From Verrucomicrobia bacterium S94 (GTDB taxonomy: Bacteria; Verrucomicrobiota; Kiritimatiellia; Kiritimatiellales; Pontiellaceae): a stretch of 64,000 nucleotides of DNA. Shown piece by piece: positions 29,705-39,819 of this stretch; positions within the stretch are counted from its first letter, which is position 1; each line of letters begins with the position of its first letter. A program made the translations under genes and the position numbers. Under the pieces are notes generated by a model. That model had not been told where the DNA came from, searched no databases, and saw only the letters and a list, made by a program, of their open reading frames with translations. Location of the stretch: assembly GCA_004299845.1 (NCBI GenBank), contig CP036201.1:1302001-1366000 (forward strand). Direction: 5' to 3'.

Positions 29705-30400
29705 TCACATCATAAAACGACGGCGGATTAAAATAATACCTCCCCCGAAAGCTGCGACCAATCCAAGCGTGGCCGGCTCCGGGACCACTTCCAGCCGGAT
29801 GTTATCCATATACAGATAATCAAAGTTTTCCTGCACCAGCTTTCCGCCGTCCTGATCAATACCGATGAACGGCCGCGCTTCATTCACATCCGTGTTGATG
29901 AAGTCGGAAATCTGCCCGGTATAAACAATGTGATACTGACCGGCATCCGCCACCGTCTGACTCGCGTCTGTCGCGCCGTTTCCACCCGCTCCGTTCAGCT
30001 TAAAGCGCGGCTGAAAGTCGCCGACGGCTTTATCGAGCGTAACCGGGATATAGATATCGAAAGACATCGTATAAGTGGCATCCGCTGAAACCTGCGCAAA
30101 ACTGATTGGATTGAGCGCGGAACGAACTGAAGCAAAATCATTCGAGCTGGCTGAAAGACGGATAAAGTTTCCGGATGCGAGTGTGAAGGCCGCTGCGGCA
30201 GTCGGATCAGTTGTGGAATCCACCACAATGCTTGATGCCGTATTGGCTGTCTGAAGTGTAGTTCCGGCAAGAGTCTGATTGTTCCCGGAGGTCGCACCAA
30301 GTACGGCTCCTTCGAAATCCTCAGACCAGACCACATCCGCTGTGACCTGCATAAACAGGCCGGTTGCAATTAGACCGGCAGTCAGTATTGTTTTTCTCAT
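29705..30400 (-). CDS. PEP-CTERM sorting domain protein with jelly-roll module
   Basis: Exported 231-residue surface protein. The signal peptide is followed by one about 190-residue module (VVWSEDFEGAVLGATSGNN ... ARPFIGIDQDGG ... YLYMDNIRLEV) and a classical PEP-CTERM tail: VPEPATLGLVAAFGGGIILI then RRR. PEP-CTERM tails direct export and anchoring by exosortase, which is not encoded in this window. The same module starts the proteins at 16930-20454 and 30508-33318, so this gene is the stand-alone version. It has an AAAGGAAG ribosome-binding site and its own terminator. Function is probably surface attachment to glycans (inference). Confidence 0.88.
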   Translation of the reverse strand: MRKTILTAGLIATGLFMQVTADVVWSEDFEGAVLGATSGNNQTLAGTTLQTANTASSIVVDSTTDPTAAAAFTLASGNFIRLSASSNDFASVRSALNPISFAQVSADATYTMSFDIYIPVTLDKAVGDFQPRFKLNGAGGNGATDASQTVADAGQYHIVYTGQISDFINTDVNEARPFIGIDQDGGKLVQENFDYLYMDNIRLEVVPEPATLGLVAAFGGGIILIRRRFMM

Positions 30401-30431
30401 TTTCTTCCTTTCTTTTTTGGGGTCATCAAAT

Positions 30432-30453
30432 CTCCCCGCCCGAAGGCGGGGAG
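30432..30453 (-). terminator. Hairpin with UUCG loop after the 30508-33318 gene
   Basis: Minus strand has a perfect 9-bp stem CTCCCCGCC/GGCGGGGAG closing a TTCG loop, about 55 bases past the large gene's stop. It is followed by only ATTTG, so it may be a weak terminator or an mRNA-stabilising hairpin between the two genes. Confidence 0.6.
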
Positions 30454-30507
30454 GCTCCTGAGAGCGAGATGAAAAAGTTCTGCATCCGAAAGTGCAGGAG
30501 AATTGTC

Positions 30508-33318
30508 CTAAAGCTCGTTAACTTTCAGCTCGATGAATTTGGCATCAAGGTCCATCGGGATAAAATTGGTAACGGCTTTATAATAATAATTGATATTTTC
30601 TTCCCCGAGCACCTCAGCTGCTGCATCAGGTCCCCAGTTTCCAGGAATCGTCAGATTACCGGATGTTTCCAGTGAATATTCAATGCCCGGTTCGGGATCG
30701 CGCAGCTCAACACTGACCACAAGGAATCCATTGGTTCCATTGCGGTTGACCGGGATATACTGAGGGAGCGCCCCGCCATCGCTGAAGACACCTTCCGCAG
30801 TCGGGTCACCGCCGAACGCATACTCTTTGATATTGGAGACTCCGTCACCGTCGCTGTCTTCATTCAGATTGGTCACACCGCCGTACTGTTTCATCCAGTA
30901 ATCCGTAGACGGGGTTTCCCCCTCAACGGTAACTTTAAACTGGCTCAGCCCCAGATAGGCGATTTTATTACCGAACCATCCCATTGCAGTGATATTGGTC
31001 AGGACGGAGTTGTCAGCCAGAGCAGATCCCGGCGCCATAAGTACATTGGGCTGAGGATTCAGTTCATTCCACGTCTCGGCCATAATATCGGCAACAGTGT
31101 AATCACCGAACCCGGTCTTAATACCCTGCAGTTTTATGCCTCCATCACCAACATACCATTGATCTCCGTTGCGGATGGCCGGATATACGTAAGCCGCACC
31201 GACTCCATCAGAGTAGGACCGGACTGCCAGATACATGGATGCATCGTCACTGGTTGCATCAATATTTTCCGGAATGGTGCCGTCCCAGTCCATATCATCG
31301 ATTTCGATGTAGGCCAGTTGCTGTGGTGAATTTGCATCCCAGCCGGCGCCCGCAACCAAACGCTGTCCGGCACTCGCACTGTTTTCAATCTGGTAGCTGC
31401 GGAAGGAGTTTGTCTCCGGAAGCTGAGTGAGTCCATACAGCGTATATCCATTGTACGTTACCCCACCGCTGACTTCTCCGTTTGCGATCATTGGAGAGGA
31501 GCCTGTGCGGTCCAGATAGACCAGCGTACCGTTTGTCGCAATCCCCGCCTGACTCAGGTAGAACGTATTTGACGTAGAATCAATCCAGTCATTCCGTGTC
31601 CCATCCATATCGATTATCGTGAAAGAAGCAACTGCAGCTCCGGGAACTTCATCGGACTCGGCACTGCCGGTAGTATAGTTTGCGCGAACCGTGTACCAGT
31701 TGGTCTGTCCGTTATAACGCGGCGTATCGACATATTCGGGATCCGTCAGGCCGCTAATCAGCTCAATCCGATCACCGTTCGGCTCCTCGGCCATGAAGAC
31801 ATCATAACTCATGGTTTCCAGCGTCGGTTCCCAGGAAAGCGTAACCGTACGGTCTGAACCGACAGCAACAATGCCGCTCGGCGCAATCGGTGCAGACACA
31901 TTGTTGGTAGAATGGGTTACAGTGAGAGCACTGAGCTCAACATCAATACGTTCCCGCAAACCGTCCCAGCCGTTAATCTGAGCCTTATAATAATGACCCA
32001 TGGTAAAATGAACCAGCGGGCTGTTATACAGGGAATTCTTTGTTTTCAGTACAGAGGTTACCGTATTCAGTCCGTTGGAATGGCTGACCCCGGTGGTCAG
32101 ATTGGAAAGAGATGCTGTCGCCTGATAGGTTCCGAACTCGGTTGTCTTACGGATCTTCCAATGATAACGAATCAGATCGGATTCAAAGTCGCTCTCAAAA
32201 TCCCACCCCGCCTCCGTTCCGGGAAGCATCGCATCCAGCCGGCTTTCATCCGTATCATTGGCGGTGTCAGCAAACATCGCCACAATCCGACCGTCAGCAC
32301 GAACTTTTACCGTCATCAATGCCATAGCATCATTGGTGGTCAGATTCAGAGTATTTGTCGTATCCGACGTAATGCCAAACGCGAAAACATCCTGATTATA
32401 AATAATTCCGGCACCGTCCTGGGACATCGTCAGTTTAAAGTCCACATAACCTTCCCAGGCATCTGCGGCATCATTAAAAGTCGCATCCGACCAGAAAACC
32501 GCATTACCGGTGTTGGTACTGTGATTACCGGCAGAGAGCGTATCCGCTTCACCGGTTGTTCCTGAATTGATCACACTGAAGGCATTCGGCGCACTCCCGG
32601 CAGTCTGCACCCAGTTGCTCTGTCCGGCCAGATCTCCATCCGTATATCCATCCGCAGCAGTAAACCCGGTATCAATAAAATCGTCTGTCACAACATTCAC
32701 CGGCGGAACATAAGGAATGATCTCAAAATGAATGTTGTCCATATACATCATGTTTTCTACGGCCACACCGTCCTGATCAATGCCGATGAAAGGACGAATG
32801 GTGTCTGCCGGAGGGTTCCCGTTGATGATGTCGGCGCAAGAGCCTGTATATTCAATATGGAATTGCCCGGGCCCGGTTTGAACCATCGTTTCCAGCGTCA
32901 CTCCGTTGCCGGCAGTCCCCGAAGCTTCCAGACGCGGATTGAGATCGCCTACCGCTTTTGAGAGGGCTGTTGGAATATAAATGTCAAATGAAAATTTGTA
33001 TGAATCAGCCGCATTCGCCGAAAAGCCACTGATGGTGGAAGATGACCGCACTGAACAGTATTTGTTTTCTCCGACCGACAGCAGAATACAATTGGTCCCT
33101 CCATCAGCTGTGGAAAGTGTGAATTCCGGTGGTGCACTGGTTACCACGCAGGATGCGGCATTGGCCGTTTGAACAACGGTATTATACAGAGTCGCATTGT
33201 TTCCCGATGTCGCACCATTTGTAGTGCTTTCAAAATCCTCCTGCCAGATCACCTGAGCGGAAGACGTAAGCGCTGAAACCAGAACAGCACCTATGTATAC
33301 TGAACTCCATTTTTTCAT
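30508..33318 (-). CDS. Large modular exported protein (jelly-roll, Fn3, Ca-binding repeat)
   Basis: Exported protein of 936 residues with no recognised catalytic domain. Order: signal peptide; N-terminal module shared with 29705-30400 (VIWQEDFESTTNGATSGNN ... PFIGIDQDG ... YMDNIHFEI); a second about 250-residue beta-rich domain (FIDTGFTAADGYTDGDLAGQ ...); a fibronectin III-like unit (VTLSWEPTLETMSYDVFMAEE); an about 200-residue beta domain; and a thrombospondin type 3-like calcium site (NEDSDGDGVSNIKEYAFGGDP) with a beta tail. This tail type recurs in the 16930 and 42109 proteins. Probably a surface or secreted glycan-binding protein. GAGGAGAAACAG precedes the ATG. Confidence 0.75.
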   Translation of the reverse strand: MKKWSSVYIGAVLVSALTSSAQVIWQEDFESTTNGATSGNNATLYNTVVQTANAASCVVTSAPPEFTLSTADGGTNCILLSVGENKYCSVRSSSTISGFSANAADSYKFSFDIYIPTALSKAVGDLNPRLEASGTAGNGVTLETMVQTGPGQFHIEYTGSCADIINGNPPADTIRPFIGIDQDGVAVENMMYMDNIHFEIIPYVPPVNVVTDDFIDTGFTAADGYTDGDLAGQSNWVQTAGSAPNAFSVINSGTTGEADTLSAGNHSTNTGNAVFWSDATFNDAADAWEGYVDFKLTMSQDGAGIIYNQDVFAFGITSDTTNTLNLTTNDAMALMTVKVRADGRIVAMFADTANDTDESRLDAMLPGTEAGWDFESDFESDLIRYHWKIRKTTEFGTYQATASLSNLTTGVSHSNGLNTVTSVLKTKNSLYNSPLVHFTMGHYYKAQINGWDGLRERIDVELSALTVTHSTNNVSAPIAPSGIVAVGSDRTVTLSWEPTLETMSYDVFMAEEPNGDRIELISGLTDPEYVDTPRYNGQTNWYTVRANYTTGSAESDEVPGAAVASFTIIDMDGTRNDWIDSTSNTFYLSQAGIATNGTLVYLDRTGSSPMIANGEVSGGVTYNGYTLYGLTQLPETNSFRSYQIENSASAGQRLVAGAGWDANSPQQLAYIEIDDMDWDGTIPENIDATSDDASMYLAVRSYSDGVGAAYVYPAIRNGDQWYVGDGGIKLQGIKTGFGDYTVADIMAETWNELNPQPNVLMAPGSALADNSVLTNITAMGWFGNKIAYLGLSQFKVTVEGETPSTDYWMKQYGGVTNLNEDSDGDGVSNIKEYAFGGDPTAEGVFSDGGALPQYIPVNRNGTNGFLVVSVELRDPEPGIEYSLETSGNLTIPGNWGPDAAAEVLGEENINYYYKAVTNFIPMDLDAKFIELKVNEL

Positions 33319-33431
33319 CTCTGTTTCTCCTCGATGTTCTTTTTACCGCCGCACGCTGCCCAAAGAGATGGGCACAGACCATGCGAGACAGTTAACATAA
33401 GGAGATATATCAAAACCTGAAATTACGCATA

Positions 33432-33462
33432 TCTATCCAAAAGATAGACTAAAGAATAGGTT
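33432..33462. promoter_or_regulatory. Inverted repeat and half-site upstream of the 33318 gene
   Basis: TCTATC and GATAGA arms separated by five bases (33432-33448), followed by ATAGGTT (33456-33462), which matches half of the palindrome at 29591-29609. It lies between the response regulator gene and the large modular gene, so it may be a site for that regulator (inference). Confidence 0.3.
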
Positions 33463-33506
33463 GCCTCAATTCCGGCTTTTCAATCAGAAAAAACGCCCGA
33501 TCTTAA

Positions 33507-34136
33507 TTAATCCAGATGAAGAATGCCCTGTTTAAAGGCATGCACTACCGCCTGGGTCCGGTCAGCTGCTTTAAGCTTTTCACGAAGATTGATAATGTGC
33601 AGCTTCACCGTCGGCAATGAAATACCCAGCCGATTCACAATCTCCTTATTACTGCAGCCTTCAGCAAGCAATTGAAGCACTTCCATTTCGCGCGGCGTCA
33701 GATCATCCTTTTCTTTACGACCTTCCAGTTTCGCTGCAATAGCCGCCGGGAAATAGGTCCCTCCCTTGGCCACTTCCTGGACGGCTTCAATGACCTCTTC
33801 CACTTCACCGGCTTTTTTTGTGAGATAGCCGCGTACTCCGGCCTTATACGCTTTGAAAATATCCTCTTCCGAATCAAATACCGAGAGCAGCACCACTTTG
33901 ATATATGGGAACTCGGCCAAAATCTTCCGGGTGGTTTCAATACCGTCATCCCCGGGCATCTGATAATCCATCGTAATCACATCGGGCTTCAGACTCCTCA
34001 CCAGCTCAATCGCTTCGGCTCCGTTGGCGGCCTGACCCACCGGTTCCAGTCCCGGTTCAATGTTGAAGGTCTCGGTCAAACCCAGCCGCAGCAGTGCATT
34101 ATCATCCACCACAAGAATTCTGGTATTCTCTTCCAT
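33507..34136 (-). CDS. NarL/LuxR-family response regulator
   Basis: Two-component response regulator of about 209 residues. Receiver domain with the acidic pair in [10 protein letters not shown], phospho-acceptor Asp near residue 57 ([10 protein letters not shown]), Ser in [10 protein letters not shown] and Lys in [10 protein letters not shown]; then a LuxR-type helix-turn-helix ([20 protein letters not shown] ... [12 protein letters not shown]). The ATG at 34136 lies two bases after the kinase stop and is preceded by GGGAG, so the pair is one transcript. It presumably controls nearby catabolic genes; targets are not known. Confidence 0.93.
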   Translation of the reverse strand: MEENTRILVVDDNALLRLGLTETFNIEPGLEPVGQAANGAEAIELVRSLKPDVITMDYQMPGDDGIETTRKILAEFPYIKVVLLSVFDSEEDIFKAYKAGVRGYLTKKAGEVEEVIEAVQEVAKGGTYFPAAIAAKLEGRKEKDDLTPREMEVLQLLAEGCSNKEIVNRLGISLPTVKLHIINLREKLKAADRTQAVVHAFKQGILHLD

Positions 34137-34138
34137 GC

Positions 34139-36352
34139 TTACACAGGCTCCCATTCCGCCGTTGATGAAATACGTATCTTCACACATGTACCTTCTCCGG
34201 GTCGACTTTCAATTTCCAGCGTTCCTTTCAACTGATTCACCCGTTCCCGCATACCGAGGAGACCGAAGTGTCCAGCTTTAGAAGCAGATGCTGGATCAAA
34301 CCCGGAGCCATCGTCCATTATCCTTATGATCAGCCCGCCATTACGATAATCCAGAATCAGATCAATTTTATCCGGCTCCGCATGCTTCGAGGCATTGGCC
34401 ACCGCCTCTTTAATGATCAGCAGCAGATTACGCTCCGTCGCCTGGTTCAGTTTTCTGACCTCTCCCTCCACCTTCAGTTCAAACGACGCCCCGCAGGCGC
34501 GGACCATGGGTTCCAGCGTCTCCCGTAATGCCGGTATAAAATCAAGCCGCTCCAGAATGCCCCCACGCAGATCCATAATCGATGTGCGCGATTCCTGACT
34601 GCAATGGGCCAGCATCCCCTGCACCACCTCAATAGCATGGCGGTTTCGGTCGGAATCGGAAATGACCTCCTTGGCTTCCTTCTCGAGATGTGCTTTCACC
34701 GCCTTGTTTTCCGAACCGATCCGGTCCATCAGAGAACGAATGGAGGAGAGCCTTTTTTCCCGGTTCAACTCCAGCACACGTTGCGCTCCCCGCAGCTGAA
34801 TCGCCATACCGGCCAGACCCTGCTCCAGATTATCATGCAGCTCCCGGGCAATGCGCTGCCGTTCCTCCGAAATACTTTCCCGCGCCACCTGATCCGCAAT
34901 AACCCCCGTCTGTTTGCGCACAGTTCGCCGCAATGCAGCCACCCAGATCAGAATCAGTGTAATCAGACCGCTGCTGATCCCCAGCACCCAAAGCAGCCTG
35001 CCTGCGGTCCACCAGGGCGCCGGAACAAGCACCGTGACATCTGATGCCCAGCGCAACTGAATCCAGAACCAGTCCACATACAGCCGCCAGCGCCGTTCTT
35101 CACTGCGTGTCAGATTACAGATGCCCTCCAGGCGAATAATCGCTCCCGGTTTCAGATCTTCACTCAGACCGGCATAATGCGGGATCTTCGCTTCAAAAAG
35201 ATAGGAGCCCTGACGACAGAGCAGAATTTTTTCCTTGTACCCGGTCGTCAGGCCAAACGATTCCGTAATATCCACCAGCTCGGCATCCAGCTGCACCAGC
35301 TCATAATTCAGCGACGCTTCCGGAAAATTGTCCCACCGGGCTCTCAGTTCATCATTCAGAATCAGCGGAACCGGCTCCGGTAAAATCCCGGTCCGCTCAA
35401 CCACCCGCACTTCACGGGCGGCAAAATCAGGACTGATCGGCTTCGGGAGAACCACCCCCTCAACTTCGACGCGGTCACCGGCTTCAACGGCTGGTTCGCC
35501 GCGCAGCTTCACCTTGATACAAGCCTTTTCCCCTCGCAGATAAAGGTGAGTATCAGCAACATACGTCACAATACCTTTGGTACCGGTCGATAAACGGTGA
35601 TGCGCACTGCCACTGCGCAATAACTCATGAATTTCCTTAATTTCAACCCCTGTACCGGGCCGGTAATTATCCACCAGTTCAAATTCATCCGGGGAACTCA
35701 CAAAAAAAGTGCGCCCCACCACCTGCCGGTTCATGTTGAACTTTGTACCGGCTACTGCTCTGAATTTCACTCGGCTGAACATCAGGTCATCCACCTGCTT
35801 TTCCGCTGTTTCCGTCCAGGGCAGCTGAACATCCACCGGAACACTGTTCACAATGAGCCCCAGCGTCAGACTGGCTCCCGAATTGCCGTCCAGCTGAACC
35901 GATTTGGAAATAATCCGGCCCGCCAACCACACCCAGTCACAGTCAATCTGGCTGGAATAGAGCTCAAACGTGTAAAAAGGGCGCGCCTCGGGCAGCGGTT
36001 TATTTCCAAGCCGCTCGATACGGTCCGCAAAAATCGACGTAGAGAAAAAACCTTCATTGGTTTTACCTTCCACCCGAACAATGTCTCCCGGAACAAAACG
36101 GCTTAACGCACCGGCTTCCCGCGGTTTCTGGGCATAAATTCCATGTTTCCCATCATTCAGAAAAAAACCGCTTCCCGTGGGATGAATCCACATCACCTGG
36201 GCTACAACCCGGACCGGAAGTTCCTGCGCAGCCCGCTCTGGCGGCAGGGAACGCAACACGGTAAGATTGGTATAGACCAGCTCTGCACGAACAGTCGTAA
36301 TGCAGCTCAACAGCAACAGAAAGCATTTAAATACAGTTACGAATCGGCGCAT
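34139..36352 (-). CDS. Sensor histidine kinase with OB-like periplasmic domain
   Basis: Membrane kinase of 737 residues partnering the response regulator just downstream. Residues about 25-440 are extracytoplasmic and seem to hold tandem OB-fold-like repeats ([31 protein letters not shown]; then [30 protein letters not shown]). A transmembrane helix lies near residues 450-470, the HisKA_3 motif [19 protein letters not shown] has His near residue 506, and the ATPase domain shows [19 protein letters not shown] and [10 protein letters not shown] paralogue occupies 1-1759. A promoter 8 bases before the ATG suggests a leaderless transcript. Confidence 0.93.
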   Translation of the reverse strand: MRRFVTVFKCFLLLLSCITTVRAELVYTNLTVLRSLPPERAAQELPVRVVAQVMWIHPTGSGFFLNDGKHGIYAQKPREAGALSRFVPGDIVRVEGKTNEGFFSTSIFADRIERLGNKPLPEARPFYTFELYSSQIDCDWVWLAGRIISKSVQLDGNSGASLTLGLIVNSVPVDVQLPWTETAEKQVDDLMFSRVKFRAVAGTKFNMNRQVVGRTFFVSSPDEFELVDNYRPGTGVEIKEIHELLRSGSAHHRLSTGTKGIVTYVADTHLYLRGEKACIKVKLRGEPAVEAGDRVEVEGVVLPKPISPDFAAREVRVVERTGILPEPVPLILNDELRARWDNFPEASLNYELVQLDAELVDITESFGLTTGYKEKILLCRQGSYLFEAKIPHYAGLSEDLKPGAIIRLEGICNLTRSEERRWRLYVDWFWIQLRWASDVTVLVPAPWWTAGRLLWVLGISSGLITLILIWVAALRRTVRKQTGVIADQVARESISEERQRIARELHDNLEQGLAGMAIQLRGAQRVLELNREKRLSSIRSLMDRIGSENKAVKAHLEKEAKEVISDSDRNRHAIEVVQGMLAHCSQESRTSIMDLRGGILERLDFIPALRETLEPMVRACGASFELKVEGEVRKLNQATERNLLLIIKEAVANASKHAEPDKIDLILDYRNGGLIIRIMDDGSGFDPASASKAGHFGLLGMRERVNQLKGTLEIESRPGEGTCVKIRISSTAEWEPV

Positions 36353-36359
36353 GCGTAGA

Positions 36360-36388
36360 ATTATAGCCTAAACAGATGGATATTCCAA
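36360..36388 (-). promoter_or_regulatory. Promoter of the kinase/response-regulator operon
   Basis: Minus strand TTGGAA (36388-36383), 17-base spacer, perfect TATAAT (36365-36360). Only seven bases separate the -10 from the ATG at 36352, so transcription would begin at or next to the start codon. The spacer end CTGTTTAGGC matches a block shared with the promoters at 20493 and 52181. Confidence 0.6.
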
Positions 36389-36398
36389 GAACAGGAAG

Positions 36399-38408
36399 CT
36401 ATTCCCCATTGTTCATCCAGATCAGGTCATCCCGGTATTCACTTTCAAAATACGGCTGATATTTATAATCAAGCCCCGGCGTTTTCGGATTCCGGAAACG
36501 ATAGTTCAGATTGAAATACTTCAGATCCTTCAAATGATCGAGATAATGCTCCAGTAACAACTCAATATGCCACGTTCTCGCCGTTTCGTCGTGATCGTAC
36601 CATCCCTCGAACCGCCCCCAGCCGGATTGCTCAATCCATTCCTCCGCCTTCAACGCTTCACGCACATGCAGCAAAGCCTGATAGGCATCCAGCTGGGCCT
36701 TATGCCACTCCTTATTAAGATAATGTTCAAGCGATGCCGTAAAATCAACGGCCATCCCCGTCAGATGGCGCATTTTCAGCGTGGGATACACCAGATCCGC
36801 TTCATAGAAATCCAGCACATTACCGCTCAGGAAACGCCGGCAGTCATAAGCCCGTTCCAGTGCAACCTCCCAACGGCCTTCCGATGAACTAAAAAGATCC
36901 GGTCTCATCAGTTTCCGGTCCACCTCGTTCTGATAGGCGGCGTTGAGCATCTGCTCCACATAGTAGAAAAAATATTCATCCCCGGAGTTTTTCCGATCCT
37001 CCGAAAAGACGAATTGGCTCTCAAAAAAATCGCGATACGAATCAGCAACCGCAGAAACCTTTGCTCCCAGCACACGCTCCGCATACCAGTCAAAATACCA
37101 GTCGCCGTTTTCACAGGACTTAAAATCCTCAAACCGATTCATGTAATTCACCATCTGGCGAATGCCGAATATCTTCTCCTTGAAATTCCCCACATTCAGC
37201 ACAATCGCATTGGTCATTCCATATTCAACCGCACGGCCCATTTCACGTTGGAATGTATCCGGATGAATCGCATTAATACGCATATGCGTTTTTCGGTTGT
37301 GATACGAAACATGCTGATAGATTCCCATCTTCAGATCGCACTTTCCCGCCAGTTTCCAGTTCCAGTCGCCCATCACACCGTGCCCTGAATCGGAAAACAG
37401 CAGTATCGTATCCTCAGGATATTCCAGCAAACCGGAACTGTACAGCCGGCTCAACTCGCCCCACAGATAGCCGCAGATCACCGGATGCTCTTCGCCGGTA
37501 AGCTCCTTCAGCAGTTCATACTGCGTGCGGATCACATCATTCACCACCCGGGCTTTCTCTTCCATCGAACTCTCGCGTGACATCGTCGGATCATCATCCC
37601 AGAACGCACGATCCAGCAGTCCGCGGAAATTCAGCGTCCATATGACTTTTTTCCCCTTCTGCCGCTTAATCGCATCTGACCAGAAATCAATAAAATGCTC
37701 CCGGTGCGTCGACCACGAATAAGGAATATTCTTCGGCCAATATAACGGCACACTGCCCAGCGGTTCCGCATGGTGCTGGTTGATATAAAGACCCATATCC
37801 GAAGCAAGTACCAGATGCGGCTCATCCGGCAGAAGCAGTGTCGATGGAATCACTCCGGTCATTTTCAGACGAAGCATGGTTTCAAAAAGTTTTTCCATGA
37901 ACTCCATGTTCATCCCATACGACTGCTTCTCCATACGAAAACCGATAATCAGGTCTTCGTCATTCACAAACATCGCACGATGTTTAAAGGTATACGGCTT
38001 CGACTCCGTCACCCCGTTCGGAACATCCAGAGATCGAACCCGCTCCGGGACAATCCCCGTAAAATAAATGCACGGATCAATCCCCAGCACCTCTTCCGAA
38101 AACGAATAAATTCCGTGAATCAGACCCAGCTCATCCGACCCCGTAATAACAACACCCGAATCCGACACCTCAATGCGGTGCCGGTCAGATACCTTCCAGT
38201 TCTCGGAAATCCGGAATGTAAAACGGGCCGCAGCCACTCCCCGAGCCGGGAACCCGAATTTCCGCTGCAGATCTTTTTCAAATGCCTTTACCGCATAAAC
38301 CACAGCCTCCGAGCCGGACTCATCGCGAAGCTCCACATTCGCAGTAAGCGTCAGCCCGAAAACCTGCGATGCCGCAAGCATTCCAAGAACCGGAAGAATC
38401 TTTTTCAT
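36399..38408 (-). CDS. GH115-like glycosidase
   Basis: Exported 669-residue protein resembling GH115, a family of alpha-glucuronidases acting on (methyl)glucuronoxylan side chains. After a signal peptide comes the small alpha/beta domain common to GH20/GH115 proteins (DSGVVITGSDELGLIHGIYSFSEEVLGIDP), then DEPHLVLASDMGLYINQHHAEPLG, YSWSTHREHFIDFW and VIWTLNFRGLLDRAFW. It is shorter than characterised GH115 enzymes, lacking their C-terminal beta domain, so the specificity may differ. Its ATG overlaps the stop of the sulfatase gene (ATGA), implying coupling and a shared sulfated, uronic-acid-containing substrate (inference). Confidence 0.65.
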   Translation of the reverse strand: MKKILPVLGMLAASQVFGLTLTANVELRDESGSEAVVYAVKAFEKDLQRKFGFPARGVAAARFTFRISENWKVSDRHRIEVSDSGVVITGSDELGLIHGIYSFSEEVLGIDPCIYFTGIVPERVRSLDVPNGVTESKPYTFKHRAMFVNDEDLIIGFRMEKQSYGMNMEFMEKLFETMLRLKMTGVIPSTLLLPDEPHLVLASDMGLYINQHHAEPLGSVPLYWPKNIPYSWSTHREHFIDFWSDAIKRQKGKKVIWTLNFRGLLDRAFWDDDPTMSRESSMEEKARVVNDVIRTQYELLKELTGEEHPVICGYLWGELSRLYSSGLLEYPEDTILLFSDSGHGVMGDWNWKLAGKCDLKMGIYQHVSYHNRKTHMRINAIHPDTFQREMGRAVEYGMTNAIVLNVGNFKEKIFGIRQMVNYMNRFEDFKSCENGDWYFDWYAERVLGAKVSAVADSYRDFFESQFVFSEDRKNSGDEYFFYYVEQMLNAAYQNEVDRKLMRPDLFSSSEGRWEVALERAYDCRRFLSGNVLDFYEADLVYPTLKMRHLTGMAVDFTASLEHYLNKEWHKAQLDAYQALLHVREALKAEEWIEQSGWGRFEGWYDHDETARTWHIELLLEHYLDHLKDLKYFNLNYRFRNPKTPGLDYKYQPYFESEYRDDLIWMNNGE

Positions 38409-39777
38409 CGGACGTTTCTCTGATTTTCGTAAAGTTCCTTCTGGTGTTTCTTATGGTCCGGATAATCCCAGAACTGATAGCGAATATTATCCTTATTCCA
38501 TTCATCCCAGTCCTGCTGAAGCTGGTTCACCATCTCAGCCTGCTCCGGAGAATGATACAGATCGTTCTGTTCGCCGGCATCCTTCCCCAGGTTAAAGAAT
38601 TCTTTCACATCATTCGTCCAGTCGGCCTTCACCAGCTTTCTGCCGTCTTTATGAATAATGGCCCAGGCGGCTCCGTCACGGCGGCGAAAATAAATATTTT
38701 CATGCGGCGCATCCGTTTGTTCTCCTGTCATAAACGGAAATAGATTTTCTCCCTCCATATTCCCTTTTTCCACACCCGCCAGTGCCGCAATAGTCGGAGC
38801 AATATCAATTGAGATCACCGGCCAGGTAAACGTAGAACCGGCCGGAAGTTTGCCGGGCCAGTACGCCACAAACGGTACATGTATACCACCTTCATAAACC
38901 GCACCTTTGCCATCGCGGAACGGACCGTTGTCTGTCACCCGTCCCGGTTGCGGACCGCCATTATCACTCAGGAAAAAGACCAGTGTATTCTTCTGCAGCC
39001 CCTGCGATTCCAGCGCATGCAGAACCCGCCCGATCCCCTTGTCCATTTCAGTCACCATCGCCGCATAAATCTGCCGCTGTTTGTTTTCAATATGGGAAAA
39101 CTTTGCAACCGCTTCTTTCGGGCCTGCCATGGTGCATGCGGTGCATTGTAGGCTAGATACAGAAAAAACGGATCATCCTTGCTCTGCTCAATAAACTTCA
39201 GGGCCTGCTCCGTCAGCTGATCCGTCAGATAGCCTTCCACATTGGCGAATTTTTTATTATCAATCAGCGGCAGTTTATAGCTGTCCGCCAGATCAAGGGA
39301 ATTCACCTCAAAATAATCATGTCCACCGCCCGGAATGCCGAAAAAGAAATCAAAACCGCGATTCAACGGATGCTGCACCTTACTCATCCCCAGGTGCCAT
39401 TTGCCCACCAAACCAGTTTTATATCCCGCCTTTTTAAGCCGCGTGGCAATCGTGGTCTCCGAAGCCGGCAATCCCGATTTTTCATCCAGCGGCGCATAAG
39501 CCGGATTCGTCTCGAAACCGAAACGCTGCTGATAACGCCCCGTCATCAATCCCGCCCGCGTCGGCGCACAGAATGAATGGCTGGCATAGCCGTTTTCAAA
39601 ACGAACCCCTTCACTCGCCAGCCGGTCGATATTCGGCGTCCGGAAATCCGTACAGCCGTTAAAACTAACATCCGCAAACCCCAGATCATCCGCCAGAATC
39701 AGAACAATATTGGGTTTCTCAGCCGCAAAACATGAAGCCGCAGCCAATCCCAGCAATACAGCTGTTTTTCTCATCAT
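38405..39777 (-). CDS. Type I sulfatase (one frame break)
   Basis: Exported formylglycine-dependent sulfatase of about 457 residues. Signal peptide MMRKTAVLLGLAAASCFAA, NIVLILADDLGFADVSFNG, modification motif CAPTRAGLMTG (Cys near residue 70), GLVGKWHLGM, and after the break FFLSDNGGPQPG and PFVAYWPGKLPAG. Residues ...YNAPHAPWQA and PKEAVAKFSHIENKQ are in different frames; adding one base in the three-G run at 39120-39122 (plus strand) joins them exactly as in intact relatives. Probably a functional gene with a sequence error. GGAG precedes the ATG at 39777. Followed by the GH115-like gene with four-base overlap. Confidence 0.85.
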
Positions 39778-39819
39778 TTTCTCCATTCGTGTCCTATCTT
39801 TCCACATTAATACGCGCCT

